A stretch of DNA of 64,000 bases, from positions 42,088 to 106,087 of the forward strand of contig NZ_JAATOD010000006.1 in NCBI RefSeq assembly GCF_014229645.1, read 5' to 3'. Under the pieces are notes generated by a model, which was not told the DNA's origin, ran no database searches, and saw only the letters and a list, made by a program, of their open reading frames with translations. This DNA is from Listeria swaminathanii (GTDB lineage: Bacteria > Bacillota > Bacilli > Lactobacillales > Listeriaceae). Within the stretch, counting starts at the first letter, position 1, and each line of letters opens with the position of its first letter. Shown piece by piece: positions 1 to 8,136 of the stretch. The position numbers and the translations under genes were made by a program.

Positions 1-1215
1 TAACTCGCTTTGGTCCTTCCCTTCTTTCATCAAACGGTCTGCTTTTTCTTGGATAGCGTGGTAGACATCGTGCACATCTTCCATTTCAACTAAAGCGTCA
101 CTTGTATCAACAAATTTGAAAATGGATTTATCCACATCAATTAAACGGTTTAATTTTTCTGGTTCGTCTTTTAAGTGCAATAAACCTTTTTGGACGTGAA
201 TCGGTAAATCGTCTTGTTCGATTAAAATATAATTGGCTGTTTTTGTTTTATAATGCAAAAAGGCTTTGGCACAGGCTAGCTTCAGGTCTCTTTGCAATTG
301 ACCAACGTTAGCGCTTGCATGGTAAAGTAAAAAAGCAATCAGCGCTTTTCTATGTACGCGAATCGATTGGTGTAGCCTGGTCGCTTCTTGATTTAAGAAA
401 AACTCGACTAATTGATAGCGTTCTTCCAAGTTTCGTTCTGCTAGTGATGGCAGTGTAATCGTCATCGGGATACGTCTTGTGAACGTTTCTAACAGAAAAT
501 TATCCGGTGATTCTGTTGTTGCTCCAATGATTTGAACTTGCGCATGATGCACATTCGCGCTTTCTCCGAGTGGACGGAATTCGCCTTTATCGATAAAGGT
601 GAAGAGCATTTCTTGTCCTTCTGGAGGCAAGCGGTGAATTTCATCAAGGAACAATATCCCGCCGTCTGCTTTTTTCAGCAAACCTTCGCGTGTTTCTTCT
701 GCTCCCGTATAAGCTCCTTTAATGACCCCGAAAATATGGCCAAATAAAAGTTGTGGATTTTGTGCATAGTCAGCACAGTTAAACGAAACAAAAGGCGCAT
801 CGGCTGGAATAGTTTCCGATTCTTTGGCAAATTGATACATGCATTCAGCAAATAGCGATTTCCCTGTTCCCGTACGACCTAAAATCAAGCTATGAAGCCC
901 ATTTGGTGGATATAAAATGGCGGCTTTTGCTTGTTGAATACTTACTTTTAAACTATCTTCAGAACCAATTAACCGCCCAAAAGCCGACTCTGACATGTTT
1001 CCCGCTGGTTGTGTCGCTCTTTCAGTCGTTTTTATGGCTTGATAAAATACCGGTTTCCCAGGAAGTTTGTCTATTCTTTTTTCTTTAAAAAGATCATTTA
1101 GATAACGACTAGCGTTCGCTCGGTCCATTTGAAGCAATTCTGCGACATCTGCTGCAGATACTTTTTCTTCTTTTTCGTTTAGAAGTTGGAGGACTTCTTC
1201 TTTTCTACTAGACAT
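1..1215 (-). CDS. LevR/ManR-like sigma-54-dependent PTS operon activator (3' part outside window)
   Basis: This is the N-terminal ~405 residues of an activator that opens sigma-54 promoters, normally of a sugar PTS operon. The start is ATG at 1215, just after an AGGAGT-like site. An N-terminal winged HTH (residues ~5-60) precedes an AAA+ domain with Walker A GRTGTGKS (~130), the sigma-54 contact loop GAYTGA and Walker B GGILFLDEIHRLPP. In this family PRD, EIIA-like and EIIB-like domains follow; they would lie left of position 1. Known family members are controlled by phosphorylation of their PRDs. The PTS genes it controls are not in the window, so its sugar is unknown. Confidence 0.9.
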   Translation of the reverse strand, partial: MSSRKEEVLQLLNEKEEKVSAADVAELLQMDRANASRYLNDLFKEKRIDKLPGKPVFYQAIKTTERATQPAGNMSESAFGRLIGSEDSLKVSIQQAKAAILYPPNGLHSLILGRTGTGKSLFAECMYQFAKESETIPADAPFVSFNCADYAQNPQLLFGHIFGVIKGAYTGAEETREGLLKKADGGILFLDEIHRLPPEGQEMLFTFIDKGEFRPLGESANVHHAQVQIIGATTESPDNFLLETFTRRIPMTITLPSLAERNLEERYQLVEFFLNQEATRLHQSIRVHRKALIAFLLYHASANVGQLQRDLKLACAKAFLHYKTKTANYILIEQDDLPIHVQKGLLHLKDEPEKLNRLIDVDKSIFKFVDTSDALVEMEDVHDVYHAIQEKADRLMKEGKDQSEL

Positions 1216-1293
1216 CTACTCTACTCCTTTTTGAAACTCTATGTTTCCATTATACCTTTTTAAATAGCATCCTCGCAACGATAAAAATTAACT

Positions 1294-1345
1294 AAAAAAA
1301 AGCGCGAATGCTTTCCTATCTAATCAAGAGAGAAAAACATTCGGC
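1294..1345 (-). terminator. Rho-independent terminator of the RNA helicase gene
   Basis: On the minus strand an imperfect stem (CCGAATG pairing with CATTCG, with inner TTTC/GGAAA pairs) is followed by a run of eight T. It starts a few bases after the helicase stop codon. Confidence 0.75.
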
Positions 1346-1350
1346 ACCGG

Positions 1351-2682
1351 TTATGATTTTTTAAAATTGTTTTGTTTTTTGTTAAATTTATTTGGTTTGT
1401 TATTACGTGCAGGTTTAGACGAACTACTAGGCTTTTCTTTACGTCCTAAACCAGCTGCTCCACTTGGTTTATCTTTGCGGAACGGTTTTTTCGTATCGTC
1501 TTTTTTGCCTTTTTGAACTTGTTTTGGTGGTCTTGTTGCTTTTTTGGCAATTTTATTTTCTGGCACTGCCCCGTCAAGAAGTTTCCCTTGGTAAAAGCGA
1601 ACTTGTTTACCTTTTAAATTGTGGATTGTTAAATATTGTTTTAATGTTCTTATTTCACGTGGGTTGGCAAAGGTAATTACCGTGCCTGATTTGCCCATTC
1701 GTCCAGTACGTCCAGAGCGGTGTGTGTACTCTTTTTCGCTTGCCGCTAAGTCATAGTGAATAACGTATGGTAAATCCTCAATATCAAGCCCACGAGCCGC
1801 GACATCTGTCACGATTAAATAAGTCAATGTACCTTTTTTAAAGTCATCAAGATATTTTTTGCGTTTTTCTTTGCGAATTTCGCCGTGAATTCCAGCTGCT
1901 TTTACTTTATCGTAATGCAGTTTTTCTAGCAAAATTTCCATTCGCGGTTTGTCTTTCACGAAAACGAGGCCGCGCATGTCTTTAATATGCGAAATTCGGC
2001 GCAATAATGTCGCTTTATCACGTGATTCAACGTCCATATACAAATGTTCTACGTTCGTTAATTCTTCCGGTTTCGCTGTAACTTCTAGCATCACTGGCGT
2101 ATTTTCTGTTTGCGCGAAAAAGGCTTCTGGATTTTCTAGTTTTGTTGCTGATACAAGTGTTAATTGGCGATCGCGAACGGCACTTTCGACAATTTCAAGT
2201 GTACTTTTAAAATTTTCTTGGCGAAGTAATTGGTCACATTCGTCCAATGTGATTGTTTTGATTTCGTGCATTTTAATTTTCTTTTGTTTGATTAGTTCAA
2301 GCGCGCGACCTGGAGAGGCTACAATAATTTGTGGTTTTTTCTTAAGTTTTTCGATTTGCCGTTTAACGTTGGCTCCTCCGATTAAAGATATAACCGTCAA
2401 TTCATCGCTTGGTAACCATGAACGGATTACTTCCGTGATTTGCATAACTAATTCATGAGATGGCGCTAAAATAAGCCATTGTGTTTTTGGAATTGCTTCT
2501 ATTTTTTCAAGGGTTGGTAGTGAATAAGCTACTGTTTTCCCCGTTCCAGTTGGTGATACTGCGAGTACATCTGCCCCGTCTTTGATTGGTTGGTACATTG
2601 CGCTTTGAATCTCTGTTGGCGTTTCATAACCATGTTCTTTCCATTTTTCCGCCCAAAAGCTTGGGATATTTGATTCTGTCAT
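1351..2682 (-). CDS. cshC: DEAD-box (DECD variant) ATP-dependent RNA helicase
   Basis: 443-residue RNA helicase. Visible motifs in order: Q-motif PTEIQ (22-26), Walker A SPTGTGKT (43-50), PGR (124-126), motif II DECD (147-150) in place of DEAD, SAT (178-180), TDVAARGLD in motif V, and HRSGRTGR (321-328). The last ~70 residues are a basic Lys/Arg/Ser/Asn-rich tail, presumably RNA binding. From memory, the L. monocytogenes orthologue (Lmo1722) is a cold-growth and ribosome-assembly helicase; the symbol cshC is taken from that and is less sure than the family. It has its own extended -10 promoter and terminator, so it is probably monocistronic. Confidence 0.93.
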   Translation of the reverse strand: MTESNIPSFWAEKWKEHGYETPTEIQSAMYQPIKDGADVLAVSPTGTGKTVAYSLPTLEKIEAIPKTQWLILAPSHELVMQITEVIRSWLPSDELTVISLIGGANVKRQIEKLKKKPQIIVASPGRALELIKQKKIKMHEIKTITLDECDQLLRQENFKSTLEIVESAVRDRQLTLVSATKLENPEAFFAQTENTPVMLEVTAKPEELTNVEHLYMDVESRDKATLLRRISHIKDMRGLVFVKDKPRMEILLEKLHYDKVKAAGIHGEIRKEKRKKYLDDFKKGTLTYLIVTDVAARGLDIEDLPYVIHYDLAASEKEYTHRSGRTGRMGKSGTVITFANPREIRTLKQYLTIHNLKGKQVRFYQGKLLDGAVPENKIAKKATRPPKQVQKGKKDDTKKPFRKDKPSGAAGLGRKEKPSSSSKPARNNKPNKFNKKQNNFKKS

Positions 2683-2712
2683 GACCCGACTCCTTTATTA
2701 GTTCTTCTCTGT

Positions 2713-2718
2713 ATCATA
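2713..2718 (-). promoter_or_regulatory. Extended -10 promoter of the RNA helicase gene
   Basis: The minus strand reads TGGTATGAT, a TGN-extended -10 (TATGAT), about 30 bases upstream of the helicase start. There is no convincing -35, which is usual for extended -10 promoters. Confidence 0.5.
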
Positions 2719-2770
2719 CCATGCTTACTGCAAGTCTGCACTTTTATTTAGGATTTTTGTTGCTATAAAC

Positions 2771-2812
2771 AAAAAAACTAGGAAGCAGCGCAATCGCCTT
2801 TTCCTAGCTTTT
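2771..2812 (-). terminator. Rho-independent terminator after the oxidoreductase gene
   Basis: Stem CTAGGAA/TTCCTAG with a GC-containing loop, followed by seven T on the minus strand. It begins within ~10 bases of the stop codon at 2820 and would end the upstream sugar/lacI transcript as well. Confidence 0.85.
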
Positions 2813-2819
2813 TCAAAGA

Positions 2820-3803
2820 TTATTTTTCAGCGTCAAACCAAATATCGTTTTGGTGACGTAGTTCGTTGGAGACACGTAATACTTTTAAGCTTAGGTCTGC
2901 TAAGTATTCGTATGTATCTCGGTCACTTTGTTCGATAATTCTTGCAAACTCAGCCGCTTCAAATTGCATATCATTGGCAACGGTTGGACCAGCGAGTTCG
3001 GTTTCTTCTTTTGTCGCGTTATCGTAAAAGGTAATATGTTCAATTCCAGTAAGTGGATCCACGATTAAAGTTCCCTTTTGACCGTAAATTTCGCTTGGTA
3101 AGAAGGATTGGGAATTTTTTCCTTGAATGATGGTGACGTTGAATGTTGGATATTCAAGAATAATTGGGCCAAGTCCGTCCACACCGGTTGGTAATTTTGT
3201 CGCAAAGTAAGTCGCTTTAACGGGTTCGCCGAATAATGTAATCGCCGAGTAAAGTGAATACACGCCTAAATCAACAATCGAACCTCCAGAGAATTTCAAG
3301 GAGAAGATGTTTGGTTCTTCACCGTTTAAAACTTGATCATATCTGGAAGAATATTTCATGTAGGCAAGTGTTGCACCGTGAATGGTTCCCACTTTTTCAA
3401 TGCTTTCTTGTAGACGTTTGAAGTTGGGTTCTTGGATGTGGCGTGCGGCTTCAAATAAAAAGACATTGTTTTCACGAGCAATTTGGTGCGCATGCTCTAA
3501 CTCTGCCACTGTAGAAAAAATTGGTTTTTCGACAATCACATGTTTTTTATTTTTAAGTAAGCTAACCGCGTGTTGATAATGAAGTGCATTAGGAGAAGCA
3601 ATATAAACAGCGTCACATGCGTCTGATTTGCCCATTTCTTCAATATCCGTGAAATAAGTCAACTCTCCGTATTTTTCTCCAAATGCGCGTGCTTTTTCTT
3701 CTGTGCGCGAATAAACAGCCGTGAGATTCCATTCGCCCGAATTAATGGCACCTTCGATAAAAGAATCTGTAATCCAGTTTGTTCCCATAATTCCAAGTTT
3801 CAT
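2820..3803 (-). CDS. Gfo/Idh/MocA family NAD(P)-dependent oxidoreductase
   Basis: 327 residues with an N-terminal Rossmann fold (degenerate dinucleotide loop GIMGTNW at 4-10), the family EKP motif at 92-94 (VEKPIFS), and a C-terminal GFO/IDH/MocA substrate-binding domain. These enzymes oxidise or reduce sugars, inositols or similar polyols; the substrate cannot be read from sequence. It sits 59 bp downstream of the LacI-type regulator and shares its strand with the glucooligosaccharide genes. A -10 box covered by a long inverted repeat just upstream suggests a separately regulated promoter. A role in glucooligosaccharide metabolism is only inferred from position. Confidence 0.88.
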   Translation of the reverse strand: MKLGIMGTNWITDSFIEGAINSGEWNLTAVYSRTEEKARAFGEKYGELTYFTDIEEMGKSDACDAVYIASPNALHYQHAVSLLKNKKHVIVEKPIFSTVAELEHAHQIARENNVFLFEAARHIQEPNFKRLQESIEKVGTIHGATLAYMKYSSRYDQVLNGEEPNIFSLKFSGGSIVDLGVYSLYSAITLFGEPVKATYFATKLPTGVDGLGPIILEYPTFNVTIIQGKNSQSFLPSEIYGQKGTLIVDPLTGIEHITFYDNATKEETELAGPTVANDMQFEAAEFARIIEQSDRDTYEYLADLSLKVLRVSNELRHQNDIWFDAEK

Positions 3804-3824
3804 TAGCCAACAACTCCTTTAATT

Positions 3825-3849
3825 TTAATTTAAGTATACCTTAAATTAA
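3825..3849 (-). promoter_or_regulatory. 25-bp inverted repeat over the oxidoreductase -10 box (candidate operator)
   Basis: Ten-base perfect arms TTAATTTAAG and CTTAAATTAA flank a 5-base centre. Read on the minus strand, the centre contains TATACT, a good -10, about 25 bases upstream of the RBS AAAGGAG. A repressor bound here would block the promoter. The sequence differs from the GAAACGTTTC sites of the glucooligosaccharide promoters, so a different regulator may be involved. Confidence 0.55.
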
Positions 3850-3862
3850 GGAAAAAAGTGTA

Positions 3863-4828
3863 CTAATTGTTTGAAACAGATGGACCACTGATTCTAGTTG
3901 TATAGATTATTTCATTTTCAGCTTTTTCACCCTCGAGCAGTTCGACAAGTTTATCGGCAGCAACTGCACCCCATTTGTACTTCGAATATTCGATAGTTGC
4001 AAGGCGTGGCACTAAATACTCGCTAATATCGGTATTATCGAAGCCAATAATTCGCACGTCTTTGCCAATTTCTAAATCCGTGCCAGCAAAATAGCGATAC
4101 ATACCGATGGCCATATTATCATTTAAGGCGAATACGGACACGGGTGCTTTCCAGTTTTTAGCGATTGTTGCTGCTGCTTTTTCACCGCTTTGTTCGGAAA
4201 AGTCTCCTTCGATGATATGCACTTTTTTATCGCCAGAGCGGGCAAGTTCTTGTTTCGCTGTTTCGAGTCTGACCCTTGCATCGTACGAATCATCGGGACC
4301 AGTAATCACATAAAAGTCACCTTTAAAATTAGTAGATAAATAATCGATTGCAAGTGTTGCGCCGCCTTTATTATCGAGTAAGACTTGGCTAACGTTTTCA
4401 TGCGTGAGCTCCCGGTCAAGCACCACTAATTTATGACCGCGATTAGCATAATTGATAATTTCGCTCGACGGGAAATTCGCGTCTAAAATAATAGCGCCAT
4501 CAATCATTTTTTCGGGTAAAAATCGGTGTGTTTTCGTGCCACTGCAAGCAATGAGTTCATATCCGTGTTTATATAGCGTTTGCGTTAAACCTTCAAGTAA
4601 TGTCCCGTAAAAAATCCCGCCGTAGTTCGTTAAATAGACGCCGATAATTTTTGTCTCTCTTGTTTTTAACGTTCGTGCTGCCATATTGGGAATATAATTC
4701 AATTCATTTGCGATGGTCATAATTCGTTTTCGCGTTTTTTCGGTCACTTTCGGGCTGCCATTAAGTGCGTAGGATACTGTTGAAATGGAAACCCCTGCCT
4801 TTTTCGCGATATCTTTAATTCCTACCAC
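3863..4828 (-). CDS. LacI-family transcriptional regulator
   Basis: 321 residues starting with GTG at 4828, ~8 bases after AAAGGATG. The N-terminal LacI HTH (DIAKKAGVSISTVSYALNG, 6-24) and hinge helix (YIPNMAARTLKT) are followed by a periplasmic-binding-protein-like effector domain (GFDNTDIS near the end is the usual PBP1 signature region). It lies 47 bp downstream of the GH94 phosphorylase on the same strand. It is the obvious candidate to bind the two palindromic GAAACGTTTC sites in the divergent promoter region at 10.3-10.6 kb and to respond to a beta-1,2-glucooligosaccharide. That link is inferred. Confidence 0.92.
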   Translation of the reverse strand: MVGIKDIAKKAGVSISTVSYALNGSPKVTEKTRKRIMTIANELNYIPNMAARTLKTRETKIIGVYLTNYGGIFYGTLLEGLTQTLYKHGYELIACSGTKTHRFLPEKMIDGAIILDANFPSSEIINYANRGHKLVVLDRELTHENVSQVLLDNKGGATLAIDYLSTNFKGDFYVITGPDDSYDARVRLETAKQELARSGDKKVHIIEGDFSEQSGEKAAATIAKNWKAPVSVFALNDNMAIGMYRYFAGTDLEIGKDVRIIGFDNTDISEYLVPRLATIEYSKYKWGAVAADKLVELLEGEKAENEIIYTTRISGPSVSNN

Positions 4829-4875
4829 GTGAATCGCATCCTTTTCTGTTTTCTTTTATTATACACAAAACAACC

Positions 4876-7800
4876 TTAGAGACGGTTATTTTTTTGAAAT
4901 TTAATCGTGATTTGTGAACATTTTGTCGTTAAGTTCTCTTTCGGCAAAATAAGGGCGCCAGTTCGGTACGCATTCACGTCATTTTCCACTGGTTGTTCCT
5001 CGCCATTCACGATAATTCCCGCCACATCAGCGCTTTCAAAAGTAATATCTAGCGGATAATTATCCAGTTCAATATGACATTCCAATCCATCTAATTCTTC
5101 TGGCAAAATCGGATCAAAAATAAGCGCTTGTTCCGTTTGGCGAATACCGAGAACCGAACTGATTAATTGGTGTAAATATATTCCTGGACCACTCGAATAA
5201 ATCCGCCAGCCACCTTTCACTGGAATGCTTCCTTCTTTCACACGGCCGAACTCATTTTGTGCTTGATAGCGATCTAAAAATGCCGCATCGGAACTACTAA
5301 AATAGGTGTTACTTTGGCGCAGAGCTGCGTTTGGCACTACTTCTTTTATATTGATTGGATTAATAACATCCAGCATATGCCAAGCTTCTATATCGCCAAT
5401 TTTTGCGAGTGCTTCGATATAACGAATATGCGCATGCACGTATTGCAAACCGACTTCTCGACCAAAGTTCGCGGCTTGTTCCGCCCGTTTGAAATGAGTG
5501 CTCACACCGCCTGCATAATGAGCTGGCTCACTCATTAACCTTACGCCATCTGGGTGAAGTAAATGCTCACCTATAATGTCAAAGTTACGACCCGCTTGTT
5601 TTTTATCAACTAATTCGGCAATTATGCTTCTTGTTAGTGGAATTAAGCGATACTTAATATTTGTTTCTTTGTCTTCCGGATGAATCATCCAAACTGGCGC
5701 TTTTCCTTCTTCTAAATAGAGGAAACCAGGAATGACGTCGGTATCCGCTGTCATATATTTAGCAAAATCAGCTTGAACCCGTTTTGCTAAAGCGCCGTAT
5801 TCATCTCCTGCTGGCAAGAATGTCGCTAATCGTTTAAATGTTTGATACGTTAAAGCAACTGTCCAGCTGGAAACCATGTTTTTCTTCAATTGCGCATTAG
5901 CTGGTTGAAGCGTGTCATCCCAGTCACCATCGCCGTAGTTAGAAAGTGCTGTTCCTTTCATAAAGCGTGATTCGATAGTGTGCACTGCCAATTCGATATG
6001 ATCTAACAGTGTACCTTTTTCAGTTGTAAATGTTTTTGAAGTACGGTCGACAAATGGAATGCTTTCTTCGAGAATCTCAGTATCCCCACTCATTTCCAAG
6101 TAATCGCCAATAATTTTCAGTGGCCAAACGATTACATCGCCGTGACTTTCTTCTTGTTGAATCGATGTATATTTATCAAACATAAACCATTGCGGCCAGT
6201 CGCCAGTATCCTGATATTGATGAGCGAAGATTGTTAATACAAGTTGGCGTAAAACAGCTTTGTTCCCGGTTGCTAGGAAAAACTCAAATGGACCTTGGCT
6301 TACGTCACGTGTCCCCCACGCCGCCCCGCTGTATTGCTCTAAACCGTGCGGCGATGCGTAATGAACGAGCATTTGGTGCGCGTACCAATAAACCGTTAAG
6401 TTTAATTTTTCTGCAGTTGGGCTTTGGTGATTTAAATGGAACTGGGCGGTTAATTCGTCATAGCTTGCTCGGATTTCTTTGTTTGCTGCTTCTAAGTCTT
6501 GGTTTTGCACCGAAAATTCATCCGTTAATTTCGCTTGCACGTGGAAAGTCGCGTTTTCGCTTGGTTCAAATACGAAGACATCCAAACCAGCTGTTCCTGC
6601 ATACTCTTTTGCAAAATAGCTTTCATCGGTTATCTCGTTGTAAGTTCCATCCACCCGGAATTGAAGCGCTGGATAGGTTTCTAAAATCGGTGAATCTGCG
6701 GCTGGGAAATAAGTTACACTGCCCGCTTTGATTTCCTTTTTCACCGTTGTATCGTATTCATTTGTACCCATTGTTACTTGGTTTGTGAGCACCAATTTAT
6801 ACGGGTGGCCTTTTTCAGAATGAACAGTGACGAACGCTTCTTTACTTTCGGCGGTTAATGTCGTCCGTACGGTAATTAGATCGTTATTCCACTGGTAATA
6901 CCAAGTTGAATAGTTCGTGCTCGTTTCCCAAATAGACGGCACGCCGAGTAGTTGAAGTTCGCCATTTTGTTCGATATAAATTCTCAAGCCACTTGTTTGC
7001 AAAATATTAAGCGGATTGCGCGCATGGCTATTCCATTTGTTCATATTGGTGTTTCCAGCAACCAATTGCGATAAAAACGCGCCGTACATGTACGTTGTCG
7101 CCGAAAGAGTTGCTTCGGGGTTTAAAACAGCCACTTTATCTAGCAAAATGCTGCCGTGCGGACGTTCTAGCTCAGCTTCCTTTTCACGCGTCACGACATG
7201 CGCATAGTTTGGTGTGAAAAAGGAAAGGAGTGCGCCGTTTTGTTTTTCTTCTTGGATTCTGTCTGGAAACTTTGCTTGTAACCATTTTTCAGAAATTGGT
7301 TCGCCGGTAATTGGGGTTCCGATATTTTTGGCGCGGATGACTTTCGTACCTGGTTGATAAATTTGTTCCGGAATGTTCGCTTTTATTTCGGCCAAATTTT
7401 CAATCGGTGCTCCAGATGCTTTAGGTTGATTTTCGGTTGTGTAGCCGTAAAAACTTGTTTCTGCGTGATTCGTGAATGGCGCGGTTTGTAAGGAGATTTG
7501 CGCGAATTCATATTGATAGACTCGATTTGGCAGTGATTTCTCCGCGAGCCCCGCAAGTTCATTAGTAAGTTTATAATTGGTACCGTATATATCAAATCCA
7601 TCTGTTGCATAGCCAACAATGTTCGTTAAAGCGCCAATTTGGACTGCTGGAAAGCGATTGTTTTGTGGTTGGTTTTGGCGCGCTTGAATCGTAAAACCAT
7701 TCGCTCCTTCCGTCACATGGTAATCAATATATTGCGACATGTAGGCTTCATTCGTCCGCACTGCCGCTTGTTCAGCAAGACCTAAATCTTGTAAATAAAC

Positions 7801-8136
7801 AAGGTCAAAAGTTCCTTCCCCATCCACCGTTACATCATAAAACCAGCCGCGTGAATGGAATTGCATTTCTACAATATAACGATACGGTCCAACTGTCCCG
7901 CGATATTCTACACCGTGCTCATTAAATCCAACTTCTGCATCTGCGGTTAAAAGCGGATAAACCTCCACTTTATTTGCCACATGCGCTCGTACATATATTT
8001 GCGATAAACGGTTCTCTAACGGATTTTGAATGACTTGATTCAACATAATATCCTTCAACTTCAACCAAGCGAGTTCTCCACTTGGATAAAATGCCGCTGC
8101 TAAGTCCGCCTTTTTAATTTCCTTTAATGTTGTCAC
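4876..8136 (-). CDS. 1,2-beta-oligoglucan phosphorylase (GH94)
   Basis: 1086-residue cytoplasmic GH94 phosphorylase, with no signal peptide. It phosphorolyses beta-1,2-glucooligosaccharides (sophorotriose and longer) to alpha-glucose 1-phosphate and a shortened chain. The N-terminal ~330 residues are beta-rich; an (alpha/alpha)6 barrel follows, with the GH94 acid motif in YGDGDWDD (734-741) and a C-terminal jelly-roll. Length and neighbours match the characterised L. innocua enzyme Lin1839 (EC 2.4.1.333, from memory). The start at 8136 overlaps the stop of the upstream beta-glucosidase gene by 4 bp, indicating translational coupling. Specificity is assigned by orthology and context; the fold family is certain. 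Confidence 0.9.
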   Translation of the reverse strand: MTTLKEIKKADLAAAFYPSGELAWLKLKDIMLNQVIQNPLENRLSQIYVRAHVANKVEVYPLLTADAEVGFNEHGVEYRGTVGPYRYIVEMQFHSRGWFYDVTVDGEGTFDLVYLQDLGLAEQAAVRTNEAYMSQYIDYHVTEGANGFTIQARQNQPQNNRFPAVQIGALTNIVGYATDGFDIYGTNYKLTNELAGLAEKSLPNRVYQYEFAQISLQTAPFTNHAETSFYGYTTENQPKASGAPIENLAEIKANIPEQIYQPGTKVIRAKNIGTPITGEPISEKWLQAKFPDRIQEEKQNGALLSFFTPNYAHVVTREKEAELERPHGSILLDKVAVLNPEATLSATTYMYGAFLSQLVAGNTNMNKWNSHARNPLNILQTSGLRIYIEQNGELQLLGVPSIWETSTNYSTWYYQWNNDLITVRTTLTAESKEAFVTVHSEKGHPYKLVLTNQVTMGTNEYDTTVKKEIKAGSVTYFPAADSPILETYPALQFRVDGTYNEITDESYFAKEYAGTAGLDVFVFEPSENATFHVQAKLTDEFSVQNQDLEAANKEIRASYDELTAQFHLNHQSPTAEKLNLTVYWYAHQMLVHYASPHGLEQYSGAAWGTRDVSQGPFEFFLATGNKAVLRQLVLTIFAHQYQDTGDWPQWFMFDKYTSIQQEESHGDVIVWPLKIIGDYLEMSGDTEILEESIPFVDRTSKTFTTEKGTLLDHIELAVHTIESRFMKGTALSNYGDGDWDDTLQPANAQLKKNMVSSWTVALTYQTFKRLATFLPAGDEYGALAKRVQADFAKYMTADTDVIPGFLYLEEGKAPVWMIHPEDKETNIKYRLIPLTRSIIAELVDKKQAGRNFDIIGEHLLHPDGVRLMSEPAHYAGGVSTHFKRAEQAANFGREVGLQYVHAHIRYIEALAKIGDIEAWHMLDVINPINIKEVVPNAALRQSNTYFSSSDAAFLDRYQAQNEFGRVKEGSIPVKGGWRIYSSGPGIYLHQLISSVLGIRQTEQALIFDPILPEELDGLECHIELDNYPLDITFESADVAGIIVNGEEQPVENDVNAYRTGALILPKENLTTKCSQITIKFQKNNRL

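Noticed and set aside
1949..2458. 169-residue plus-strand reading frame inside the RNA helicase gene
   Set aside because: It is antisense to a gene with all helicase motifs, has no RBS and a low-complexity Ser-rich product.
6231..6731. 166-residue plus-strand frame inside the GH94 phosphorylase gene
   Set aside because: Shadow frame of a verified gene, no RBS and no recognisable domain.
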